In this document: piece after piece, positions 1 to 6,507 of the stretch
Layout: each line of letters begins with the position of its first letter
Position numbering within the stretch: the first letter of the stretch is position 1
Assembly (NCBI GenBank): GCA_011620305.1
Contig: WOZL01000109.1
Coordinates: forward strand, 1-7,575
DNA: 7,575 nt
Reading direction: 5' to 3'
Source: Candidatus Dojkabacteria bacterium
Lineage (GTDB): Bacteria; Patescibacteriota; Dojkabacteria; SC72
The notes under the pieces: model-generated
What the model was told of the DNA's origin: nothing
Seen by the model: only the letters and a program-made list of their open reading frames with translations
The model's database searches: none
Position numbers and translations under genes: made by a program

Positions 1-130
1 TCAAATGTTCCCACCTAATGTATACTACATAGAGTTTAAACAAGACACCTACAATATACCAAAGATACAATTCATCCTAGAGGGTAAAGAGGGTAAAAGT
101 CCAATTAAAATTACTGCTCAAGTTAAATGA
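1..130 (+). CDS. C-terminal end of an unidentified protein (5' end outside window)
   Basis: An open frame enters from the left edge (first full codon at base 2) and ends at TGA 128-130, giving 42 visible residues from QMFPPNVYYIEFK to KITAQVK. The segment is polar with alternating hydrophobic residues, suggestive of a beta-rich C-terminal domain; no membrane segment is visible. The stop overlaps the next start as ATGA (127-130), so it belongs to the same operon and is probably translationally coupled to the TraC-like gene. In CPR genomes a small PrgI-like membrane protein often precedes this gene pair, but the visible tail does not let me confirm that. The family is unassigned; that it is real coding sequence is supported by the intact frame and the 4-bp overlap. 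Confidence 0.6.
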   Translation, partial: QMFPPNVYYIEFKQDTYNIPKIQFILEGKEGKSPIKITAQVK

Positions 131-777
131 AAGCAAAAGATAGAGCAAGAGCAACAGCATCTACACAGGATCATCTCGAGATAAGAGATATTGTAGATGA
201 CTCGGTAATAACAAAAAGTGGTAGTGTAGCAATGGTCATACAAACAAACGCTATAAACTTCGACTTACTTGCTGAATACGAGCAGGATAATAAAATATTT
301 GCTTTTGCTGGATTACTAAATTCTCTTAATTTTCATATACAAATACTAATTAGAACAAGAAGAATTGATATATCTAATTATGTAGAATATCTTAAAGCTC
401 AACAGAAATCCTCTATGTCTAAGGGATTACAAGAGATGATGGAAATCTACACACTGTTTATACAGAACCTAATAGTACAAAACAATGTTTTGGATAAAAA
501 CTTCTTTATAGTAATCCCCTACAATCCTGCTGCTCCATTACCAGGTGCTAACATGTTTGATGCTAAAAAAACTAAAGAGGAACAGGAAACTCAAAAAGCT
601 ATGAAACAAGAAGAGCTAATAGAGAAAGCGAAGATATTTCTCTACCCAAAGCGAGATCATATTGTGAAGCAATTGGGAAGAATGGGACTTACTGGTCACC
701 AATTAACCAATCAAGAGCTAATTACTGAGTTCTATACTACATATAATCCAGATGAGGAGGGTAACTATGGAAAGTAA
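127..777 (+). CDS. TraC-like / VirB4 N-terminal-domain-like type IV secretion protein
   Basis: A 216-residue cytoplasmic protein resembling the stand-alone TraC-like proteins that precede VirB4 in CPR bacteria. Visible hallmarks are STQDHLEIRDIVDD (residues 12-25), then a strand-rich stretch with SGSVAMVIQTNAINFDLL and EQDNKIFAF, then LNSLNFHIQILIRTRRIDISNYVEYL, which matches the N-terminal domain of VirB4/TraC ATPases. A later segment has LGRMGLTGHQLTNQELITEFY and ends in YNPDEEG. There is no Walker motif and no membrane helix, so it is not itself an ATPase and probably docks on the VirB4 motor or the inner-membrane complex. Residues about 148-172 are lysine/glutamate-rich and probably helical or coiled. 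ATG 127 overlaps the upstream stop; no strong Shine-Dalgarno precedes it, which fits coupling. The 3' end overlaps the VirB4 gene by 11 bp. The family call is by remembered similarity; the exact docking role is inference. Confidence 0.72.
   Translation: MKAKDRARATASTQDHLEIRDIVDDSVITKSGSVAMVIQTNAINFDLLAEYEQDNKIFAFAGLLNSLNFHIQILIRTRRIDISNYVEYLKAQQKSSMSKGLQEMMEIYTLFIQNLIVQNNVLDKNFFIVIPYNPAAPLPGANMFDAKKTKEEQETQKAMKQEELIEKAKIFLYPKRDHIVKQLGRMGLTGHQLTNQELITEFYTTYNPDEEGNYGK
754..760 (+). promoter_or_regulatory. Ribosome-binding site GAGGAGG of the VirB4 gene
   Basis: GAGGAGG lies 6 bases before ATG 767 and inside the last codons of the TraC-like gene. It decides the start: the alternative in-frame ATG at 752 would itself overlap this Shine-Dalgarno sequence and has none of its own, so ATG 767 is preferred. 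Confidence 0.8.
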
Positions 778-3214
778 TAATTTAAAAAATGAAATAAAAT
801 CTCCTGTCATGGATAAACTCAACCAATCTAATCCTACAGACACATTCCAGAAGGTCCAGACCCAAGTTCAACAAGAAATTGATGCTATTAAACAACAAAG
901 AGAAAACGGTGCACCTACAAAAGATAGGTATGAAGATACAGTTATTGAGAAAGAAGAAAAGAAAAACTTCATATTTAGATTCTTAGATAAACTGGCAGCT
1001 CTTTATGACAAAAATAATAAGAATAAGCCGAAGAAAACTGATACTAATAATAAAAAAGATCAAGCAGAACTATCTGCAGAGGCTATAGAACGACCTTCAG
1101 GAGATTTCTCCGGTCTATCATTGCAAGATATTGTAGCCCCTATAGATTTAGAGGTAGATTTCAATCATTTACAAATGGGAGATTACTACTTCAAGACCTT
1201 CTTTGTTAGTAGCTATCCTAGATTTGTTGGACCAAACTGGTTATCACCAATTATCAACTTTGAGAATTCGTTGCGTATAAGTACATTTTACTACCCTGTA
1301 GATTCTAAGATTATTTTAGAAAAGTTAAAGAAGAAAATTGGTGAAATGGAAGCAACTCTTTATAGTCAAATGGAAGATAGGAAAGTGATTGATGCCTCAT
1401 TAAAGGTAAAATTAGCTGATGCTCAACAGCTCCAAGACTCTATAGCTGAAGGCTCTGAGAAATTCTTCCATTTCGCAATGTATATAACAATATATGCTCC
1501 AACAGAAGAGTTGTTAGAGAAGTACTCTAAAAATGTGACATCCACTATGGCGGCTATGAATGTTACAGCTAAACAGGCTACCTTACTCCAAGAACCTGGC
1601 TTTATCAGTACACAACCACTTGGCCTAGACAAGATGCATATTACTAGAAATATGGACACAACTTCTCTAGCAACTACCTTCCCATTTGTAACCTCCGAAT
1701 TAACCATGGATCATGGCATTATGTACGGTATTAACTTACATAACAACAGTTTGGTTGTATTTGACAGATTCGAACTTGAGAATGCAAACTCTGTAGTATT
1801 TGCTACCTCTGGAGCTGGTAAGAGCTATTTTGTAAAACTTGAAGCCATTAGAAATTTAATGATGGGTACAGATGTCATTGTGGTAGATCCTGAAAGAGAG
1901 TATGAAGATTTAGCAAAATCTGTAGAAGGTGCATATATATCATTCTCACAAGATCAGGGGCATAAGATGAATCCTTTCGAGCTATCGGGTGTAGAAATAG
2001 ATGACGATGATGAGGATGAGTTAAGAATGAAACTACTATCACTCCACGGATTTTTTAAAGTAATGTTTGAAGGATTATCAAATATTGAATCCTCTATACT
2101 AGATAGAGCATTAATTCTCACCTACAGAGAAAAGGGTATTAATTTTGATCCTAGAACTCAAACTAAAGAACCCCCTCTTCTAGAAGACCTCTACAAAGTA
2201 CTCAAAGGTATGGCAGAAGAAGAAGCCCATGGATTAGCAAGAAGAATGGAGAAGTATATTGTCGGCAGTGGTGCTGGTGTATTTAACGAAGCTAGTAACT
2301 TTGAAATTGATAATCCATTTACTGTATTCAGTGTAAGAGACTTACAGGATGAACTTAAACCACTAGCCATGTATCTTATGCTCGACTTTATATGGACAAG
2401 AATTAGAAGAGACCAAAAGAGAAGGCTCCTAATTGTAGATGAGGCTTGGTATATGATGCAAAGAGAAGATTCTGCTAAGTTTATGTACTCCATAGCTAAA
2501 CGAGCTAGAAAGTACTACTTAGGTTTGACTACAATAACTCAGGATGTGGCAGACTTTATGACAAATGATATGGGTAAGGCTATAATCTCTAACTCAGCAA
2601 TACAGATGCTTATGAAACAAAGCCCATCTGCTGTAGATAAACTACAAGAGGTTTTTAATCTCTCCGATGGAGAGAGAAACTTCCTACTTAACTGCGAAAG
2701 AGGACAGGGCCTATTCTTTGCCGGTTCTAACCATGTAGGTATACATGTAATATCTAGTAAAGCAGAACATGAGATAATTACATCAGACCCTAAAGACTTA
2801 GAGGAGAAAAGAAAGAGAAGAGAGATGGGTATAGAGGATACTCGAACAATAGAAGAGAAAGCTCAAATATTTGAGGCACCCACAATTATGCAACCTGCTA
2901 GAGAGCAGACTTCAGTTACTCAGCAGATGAACCTAATAGAGAAGGCTGCACAAAGACGAAAAGAGGAAAAAGAACAGATTGAGAAAGAAAGAGATATATA
3001 TGAAAAGGAAGTAAGAGAGAAATTGCAAAAACAAGATGAAGAATTAAATCCAGATAGATATGCACATAAAAGGACATTTCAAGATGAGATTGAAGAAAAC
3101 ACAATTCCTGGACAGGTAGTAAAAGAAAGGAGAAATATACAAAAAAATAGACAACATATGACTCCTCAAGGTATGGTTAATTTCTCTGAAGAGGAGGAAG
3201 ATGAGCAAGAGTAA
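767..3214 (+). CDS. virB4: VirB4-family type IV secretion ATPase
   Basis: An 815-residue ATPase that should energise assembly or substrate transfer in a type IV secretion apparatus at the inner face of the membrane. Residues 1-117 are a hydrophilic Q/K/E/N-rich extension. About 118-320 form the VirB4 N-terminal domain (GDYYFKTFFVSSYPRFVGPNWL and nearby). The RecA-like ATPase follows: Walker A ATSGAGKS (346-353, Lys352), the VirB4-typical VVDPEREYEDL (Asp374), Walker B LLIVDEAW (Asp558, Glu559) and TITQDVADF (Gln592). Residues from about 700 form a highly charged tail, probably coiled coil, ending SEEEEDEQE. Catalytic motifs look intact. The start at 767 is chosen on its GAGGAGG site, although the frame is open to ATG 752. 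It overlaps the TraC-like gene by 11 bp and the 73-residue gene by 14 bp. Whether the system exports protein, moves DNA or builds pili cannot be told from this window. Confidence 0.9.
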   Translation: MESNNLKNEIKSPVMDKLNQSNPTDTFQKVQTQVQQEIDAIKQQRENGAPTKDRYEDTVIEKEEKKNFIFRFLDKLAALYDKNNKNKPKKTDTNNKKDQAELSAEAIERPSGDFSGLSLQDIVAPIDLEVDFNHLQMGDYYFKTFFVSSYPRFVGPNWLSPIINFENSLRISTFYYPVDSKIILEKLKKKIGEMEATLYSQMEDRKVIDASLKVKLADAQQLQDSIAEGSEKFFHFAMYITIYAPTEELLEKYSKNVTSTMAAMNVTAKQATLLQEPGFISTQPLGLDKMHITRNMDTTSLATTFPFVTSELTMDHGIMYGINLHNNSLVVFDRFELENANSVVFATSGAGKSYFVKLEAIRNLMMGTDVIVVDPEREYEDLAKSVEGAYISFSQDQGHKMNPFELSGVEIDDDDEDELRMKLLSLHGFFKVMFEGLSNIESSILDRALILTYREKGINFDPRTQTKEPPLLEDLYKVLKGMAEEEAHGLARRMEKYIVGSGAGVFNEASNFEIDNPFTVFSVRDLQDELKPLAMYLMLDFIWTRIRRDQKRRLLIVDEAWYMMQREDSAKFMYSIAKRARKYYLGLTTITQDVADFMTNDMGKAIISNSAIQMLMKQSPSAVDKLQEVFNLSDGERNFLLNCERGQGLFFAGSNHVGIHVISSKAEHEIITSDPKDLEEKRKRREMGIEDTRTIEEKAQIFEAPTIMQPAREQTSVTQQMNLIEKAAQRRKEEKEQIEKERDIYEKEVREKLQKQDEELNPDRYAHKRTFQDEIEENTIPGQVVKERRNIQKNRQHMTPQGMVNFSEEEEDEQE
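3191..3197 (+). promoter_or_regulatory. Ribosome-binding site GAGGAGG of the 73-residue gene
   Basis: GAGGAGG lies within the glutamate codons that end the VirB4 gene, 3 bases before ATG 3201. The spacing is short, but the match to the anti-Shine-Dalgarno is strong, and the same device occurs at 754-760. It supports the small downstream gene being translated. Confidence 0.65.
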
Positions 3215-3422
3215 TAATATAAATCCAAATATATATCTTGTGACAGAGAAATCTGATATATCTGAATTTTCACAAGAGAAGATATTAAATGACCTTAAAG
3301 CTATTAAGAAAGCAGAGATTAGAGCTAATACTAAATTTAATATCACAAGGGATAAAGCTGAGAATGAAGTAACCAGAGCTATGGATGCATTAAAACTCTC
3401 AAATCCATTCAAGGGTGTCTAA
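3201..3422 (+). CDS. Small hydrophilic protein of unknown function, downstream of virB4
   Basis: A 73-residue protein I do not recognise. It begins MSKSNNINPNIYLVTEKSD, continues with a predicted amphipathic, charged helix region (about residues 22-66: SQEKILNDLKAIKKAEIR, then RDKAENEVTRAMDALKL) and ends NPFKGV. It has no membrane segment, cysteine or known motif. Support for it being real is positional: a strong ribosome-binding site three bases upstream, a 14-bp overlap with virB4 and the same direction. By context it may be an accessory or adaptor of the type IV apparatus, but that is inference. Its stop overlaps the stop of the convergent Lon-like gene by 4 bp. Confidence 0.68.
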   Translation: MSKSNNINPNIYLVTEKSDISEFSQEKILNDLKAIKKAEIRANTKFNITRDKAENEVTRAMDALKLSNPFKGV

Positions 3423-4609
3423 CTTAATGTCCCCTGATCAGGTAATACAAAGTCCCTAACATTTTCTTCTGTAATAACAATAGGAATCTGTTGACCTGTG
3501 ACAATTTTTCTAGCTACAGAACGAACAAGTGTATATATATTTCTTTCAAGTTGTCTAATACCTGCGTCAAAACCTACTGGCCTTATTAACAGTGGCCATA
3601 CAGAATCTTCTATCTGTAAATATTGATTACTAATACCTGTCTCCTTTAAAACTCTGGGTAAGATATAATTTTTAGCAATAACTTCTTTCTCAGCGTCTGA
3701 ATAACTAGTAAATCTAATAACCTCTACCCTGTCTAACAAAGCAGCAGAGAGACCACCCAAATTATTAGCTGTACAGATAAAAAATACATCAGAGAGATTA
3801 ACTGGATAATCAATATAGTGGTCTACAAATCTTTGATTCTGTTCTGGATCTAATATCTCAAGTAGCGCTGCCATTACATCACTCTGTAGACCTTTCTGAC
3901 CACTAGATTTTTCAATCTCATCAAGAAGTATAACTGGATTCATACTTTGTGTTCTAACCAAGGATTTTATAATCTGTCCAGGCTCTGCTCCATCTACATA
4001 TCTTGGTACACCTCTAATAGTTTTGACATCTCCAATTGCACCTAAAGATACTCTAGCAAATTTCCTACCCATAGATTTCGCTATTGATTTAGCAATAGAG
4101 GTTTTACCTACACCTTGTAGACCAACAAAGAGTAACACTGGCGATTTTGAAGTACCCTCACCTCTATTATCTGCAACTGCAGGTACATTGTAAGGGTTTG
4201 TAAATACTTTACTGTCCGTAGGTGCTGGCTCAGGTGCTATACTTCCCATACCTCTAGATTGTAATTGCATTACTGCTAAGTAATCTAATATGAGGTCCTT
4301 AATGGTCTCCATACCGTAATGGGTAGAGTCCATAATGGCTTTAGCATTTTCTATATCATAATTGTCATTAGTAGTAACCCCCCAAGGTATTCTTGTAATC
4401 CAATCAACATATTTATCAATAGTCTCAAACTCAGTACTGTAATGACCGTATTTAGCTATACGAGATAATCTATTAACAGCTCTTAAGATCTCTTCTTTAA
4501 GAGGCTCAGGAGCATTAGAGATCGACAACTTTCTTTCAAGTAATTGAATATCTTCTTGGAAATCTCCTCCAGCATTATTAATATTGTTTGGTTGGGCAGG
4601 TTGATTCAT
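3419..4609 (-). CDS. Lon-type AAA+ ATPase lacking the protease domain
   Basis: A 396-residue protein matching the central ATPase module of Lon. Residues 24-110 correspond to the helical region before the Lon ATPase (YVDWITRIPWG at 67-77, then STHYGMETIKDLILDYLAV). Residues 119-156 are a Pro/Ala/Asn-rich insertion absent from ordinary Lon. The AAA+ core follows: Walker A GLQGVGKT (163-170, where Lon usually has GPPGVGKT), pore-loop region IRGVPRYVDGAEPG, Walker B VILLDE (226-231), ALLEILDPEQN, sensor-1 region CTANN (279-283), arginine finger LLDR (Arg294) and sensor 2 GIRQLER (Arg352). It stops about where Lon's Ser-Lys protease domain would begin, and Lon's N-terminal substrate domain is also missing. 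It should hydrolyse ATP and remodel or unfold protein without cleaving it. No Shine-Dalgarno is seen before ATG 4609. It is last in the minus-strand operon, 18 bp after sufS, and faces the type IV secretion block. A link to that apparatus is only suggested by position. Confidence 0.85.
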   Translation of the reverse strand: MNQPAQPNNINNAGGDFQEDIQLLERKLSISNAPEPLKEEILRAVNRLSRIAKYGHYSTEFETIDKYVDWITRIPWGVTTNDNYDIENAKAIMDSTHYGMETIKDLILDYLAVMQLQSRGMGSIAPEPAPTDSKVFTNPYNVPAVADNRGEGTSKSPVLLFVGLQGVGKTSIAKSIAKSMGRKFARVSLGAIGDVKTIRGVPRYVDGAEPGQIIKSLVRTQSMNPVILLDEIEKSSGQKGLQSDVMAALLEILDPEQNQRFVDHYIDYPVNLSDVFFICTANNLGGLSAALLDRVEVIRFTSYSDAEKEVIAKNYILPRVLKETGISNQYLQIEDSVWPLLIRPVGFDAGIRQLERNIYTLVRSVARKIVTGQQIPIVITEENVRDFVLPDQGTLS

Positions 4610-4627
4610 ATAGATATAATAACATAA

Positions 4628-5904
4628 TTACATAAACCTTAGCACTCCCTGTTTTATAATCCGAGCTGCTTTATCAATATCCTTCTCATCAGTATATATA
4701 CCTAAACTTACTCTCATGGTAGGACCTTTCTTAAACTTCTCATGTAGAGGTTGAGCACAATGAAACCCATCTCTAATACACAATCCTTGTGATGAAATGA
4801 AATCTAAAATTTCTTTACCCTGATTATTACTCTCTACTGTACCTTCTTTACATCCAGAGAATGAGAAACCTTCAAGATTAAAAGCTATAGCTCCTACTCT
4901 GTCTGCTTTACCAAATAGTTTGAACCACTCTAAACCTTCAAACTGTTCTAGAAATCTTTCAATTAATTCTCTCTCATGATTTATTAACTCTTCATACCCA
5001 CCTATATCCTCTACGGTAGTTTTGAACCAATCAAGAGTTGTTCCTAAAACTATTCCATCAGCTATATCAGGAGTACCTGCTTCAAATCTCCAAGGAAGTT
5101 CATTTAAAGTAAATCTATCTTTATAAACCTCCTTTATCATCTCTCCTCCAGCCATATACGGTTGCATTTTTTCTAATATATCTCTTTTAACATATAGGAC
5201 TCCTATCCCTGTAGGACCATAAATTTTATGACCAGAGAATACTAAAGCATCACAACCAATATCTTTAACATCTATAGGTAATCTAGCAACACTCTGTGCA
5301 GCATCTACCAATACTACAGCTCCTACCTCATGAACTAATTCAGTTATTTTCTTAATATCATTTACAGTCCCCAAGACATTCGAAACATGTAGTAAAGAAA
5401 CAATTTTAACCTTTTCCCCAAGACTATCCAATCTGTTTTTTAACCAATCGATATCTAATTCATAATTATCAGTTACTGGTATATATTCAAGATTAAAACC
5501 TATCTCTTTCTGAAGTATCTGCCAAGGGACAATGTTGCTATGATGCTCCATCTCAGTAATTATTACAGTATCTTCTTCTGTCAGATTAGCTTTACCAAAG
5601 GTGCTAACAAAAAGATTAAGACCCTCTGTACTATTTCTGGTAAATATAATCTCCTCATAGCTACTAGCATTAAGGAAATCTGCAACAATCTTATGTGCCT
5701 CTATCCACTTCTCTGTTGCTCTCTTTGCTAATTGATGAGAACTCCTATAAATATTAGCATTGTTAGTACTGTAATACTCTACCAAAGAATCAATTACTGC
5801 CTGTGGTTTCTGAGTAGTAGCTGCATTATCTAGATAAATGATATCCTTCCCATTTATTTTCTGGTTAAGAATCGGAAACTGTTTTTTAATTTACTTTTTT
5901 TCAT
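4628..5904 (-). CDS. sufS: SufS-family cysteine desulfurase, start requires frameshift or non-canonical initiation
   Basis: A PLP enzyme that removes sulfur from cysteine for Fe-S cluster or thio-tRNA synthesis. The main frame runs from 5890 to the TAA at 4628-4630. Family signatures are YLDNAATTQKP near the N-terminus, EMEHHSNIVPWQ, DAAQS, the PLP lysine in FSGHKIYGPTGIG, RFEAGTPD, and the catalytic cysteine in DGFHCAQPLHEK (codon 4757-4759). A short insertion (SGCKEGTVESNNQG) precedes the last domain. The conserved N-terminus (QFPILNQKINGKDIIYLDN, codons from 5881 downward) has no ATG, GTG or TTG before the TAA at 5893-5891. TTG 5785 would delete it. ATG 5904 is in another frame but joins this one by a -1 shift at 5887-5881, giving MKKSKLKN-QFPIL and about 425 residues, a normal SufS length. 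An AUU start at 5890 is the alternative. No sufBCD or sufU is in view. Confidence 0.88.
5881..5887 (-). other. Possible -1 frameshift heptamer A AAA AAC at the sufS 5' end
   Basis: Read on the minus strand from ATG 5904, the frame-zero codons TTA AAA AAC place A AAA AAC in register for a classic X XXY YYZ slippery site. Slipping back one base enters the sufS frame at CAG 5881. Equally, one extra A in this A6 run would restore the frame without any recoding. No internal Shine-Dalgarno or strong downstream hairpin at the usual distance is visible. Confidence 0.4.
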
Positions 5905-6463
5905 AATTATAATTTTTATACATTTTACTACCCTTTACAACCATATCCCCCTTATACTTACTATTTAAGCCATCACTACCGTAAGGTCTCTCACACTTAT
6001 CATCTATTCTCTCAAATGTTATCTGTGCAATTTTCATATCTAGATACAATTTAATTGGAAGTGGGGAGAGATTGTACATCTCCAATGTTAATCTAAGTTC
6101 GTTTCCTGGATCTAGTAATCCTGCTGTAGCATGTATTAGTAAACCGATTCTAGCTAGTGAGCTTTTACCATGTAAAAATCCTACATGTTGGTCATCTACT
6201 CCTGTTACTTCTTTTATATTTGCTAGTATAAATTCTTTTGGATGAAGTATGTACCCTTCTTCACCTATTTCATGCTTAACCATTAATAATTCCATAGGTT
6301 TTTTTATATCAATAAAGGAATTATTACCTCTATCAAAAAGTAGTAAAGTTTTACCTAAATGTAAGTCGTACGAAGCAGGTTGTAGATTCTCTTCAACAAA
6401 TGGGTCTATATTAATATGTCCTTCTTTTAATGCTTTCTTAATTCCCTTGTCACTTAATACCAT
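5891..6463 (-). CDS. dcd: dCTP deaminase
   Basis: A 190-residue enzyme of the trimeric dCTP deaminase/dUTPase fold, converting dCTP to dUTP, or directly to dUMP if bifunctional, for thymidylate synthesis in the cytoplasm. Visible signatures are QPASYDLHLG (28-37), YILHPKEFILA (71-81), the nucleotide-binding HGKSSLARIG (98-107), HATAGLLDPG (111-120) and TLEMYN (126-131), whose Glu128 aligns with the catalytic glutamate. The tail YGSDGLNSKYKGD and KMYKNY resembles the actinobacterial bifunctional type more than the E. coli tail, so a dCTP-to-dUMP enzyme is plausible but not proven. After DPG, the usual aromatic-x-G is replaced by NEL. It lies 44 bp after the ThyX-like gene, which would use its dUMP. 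There is no clear Shine-Dalgarno before ATG 6463. The candidate sufS ATG 5904 lies inside its last codons. Confidence 0.9.
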   Translation of the reverse strand: MVLSDKGIKKALKEGHINIDPFVEENLQPASYDLHLGKTLLLFDRGNNSFIDIKKPMELLMVKHEIGEEGYILHPKEFILANIKEVTGVDDQHVGFLHGKSSLARIGLLIHATAGLLDPGNELRLTLEMYNLSPLPIKLYLDMKIAQITFERIDDKCERPYGSDGLNSKYKGDMVVKGSKMYKNYNYEKK

Positions 6464-6507
6464 CTATCAAGTAGTTAAAAATTAGCTTTATGATAATACC
6501 ATTTTAT

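Noticed and set aside
752..766. ATG 752 as the virB4 start (820 residues)
   Set aside because: This ATG overlaps the GAGGAGG ribosome-binding site that is correctly spaced for ATG 767, and it has no site of its own.
1423..1707. Minus-strand open frame within virB4
   Set aside because: It is antisense to well-conserved VirB4 sequence and has no recognisable product.
2191..2493. Minus-strand open frame over the virB4 Walker B region
   Set aside because: It is a shadow of a conserved ATPase domain on the other strand.
3044..3412. Minus-strand open frame coding a hydrophobic, membrane-like protein
   Set aside because: It is antisense to the charged virB4 tail and the 73-residue gene. Its leucine/isoleucine richness is the complement of Lys/Glu codons, and it has no supporting start signal.
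3433..3442. Perfect palindrome CCTGATCAGG near the convergent gene ends, considered as a terminator
   Set aside because: It has no loop and no following T-run, and it lies within Lon-like codons (Pro-Asp-Gln-Gly). It is likely chance.
5540..5731. Plus-strand open frame inside sufS
   Set aside because: It is antisense to conserved SufS motifs (EMEHH region) with no independent evidence.
4628..5785. TTG 5785 as the true sufS start (385 residues)
   Set aside because: It would remove the conserved IYLDNAATTQKP segment, which is clearly encoded just upstream in the same frame, and no Shine-Dalgarno precedes it.
5823..5839. Inverted repeat downstream of the slippery heptamer, considered as a frameshift stimulator
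   Set aside because: It is AT-only apart from the ends, bulged, has almost no loop and lies over 40 bases downstream, too far and too weak for a typical stimulator.
6249..6485. Plus-strand open frame inside dcd
   Set aside because: It is antisense to the Dcd N-terminal domain with no independent evidence.
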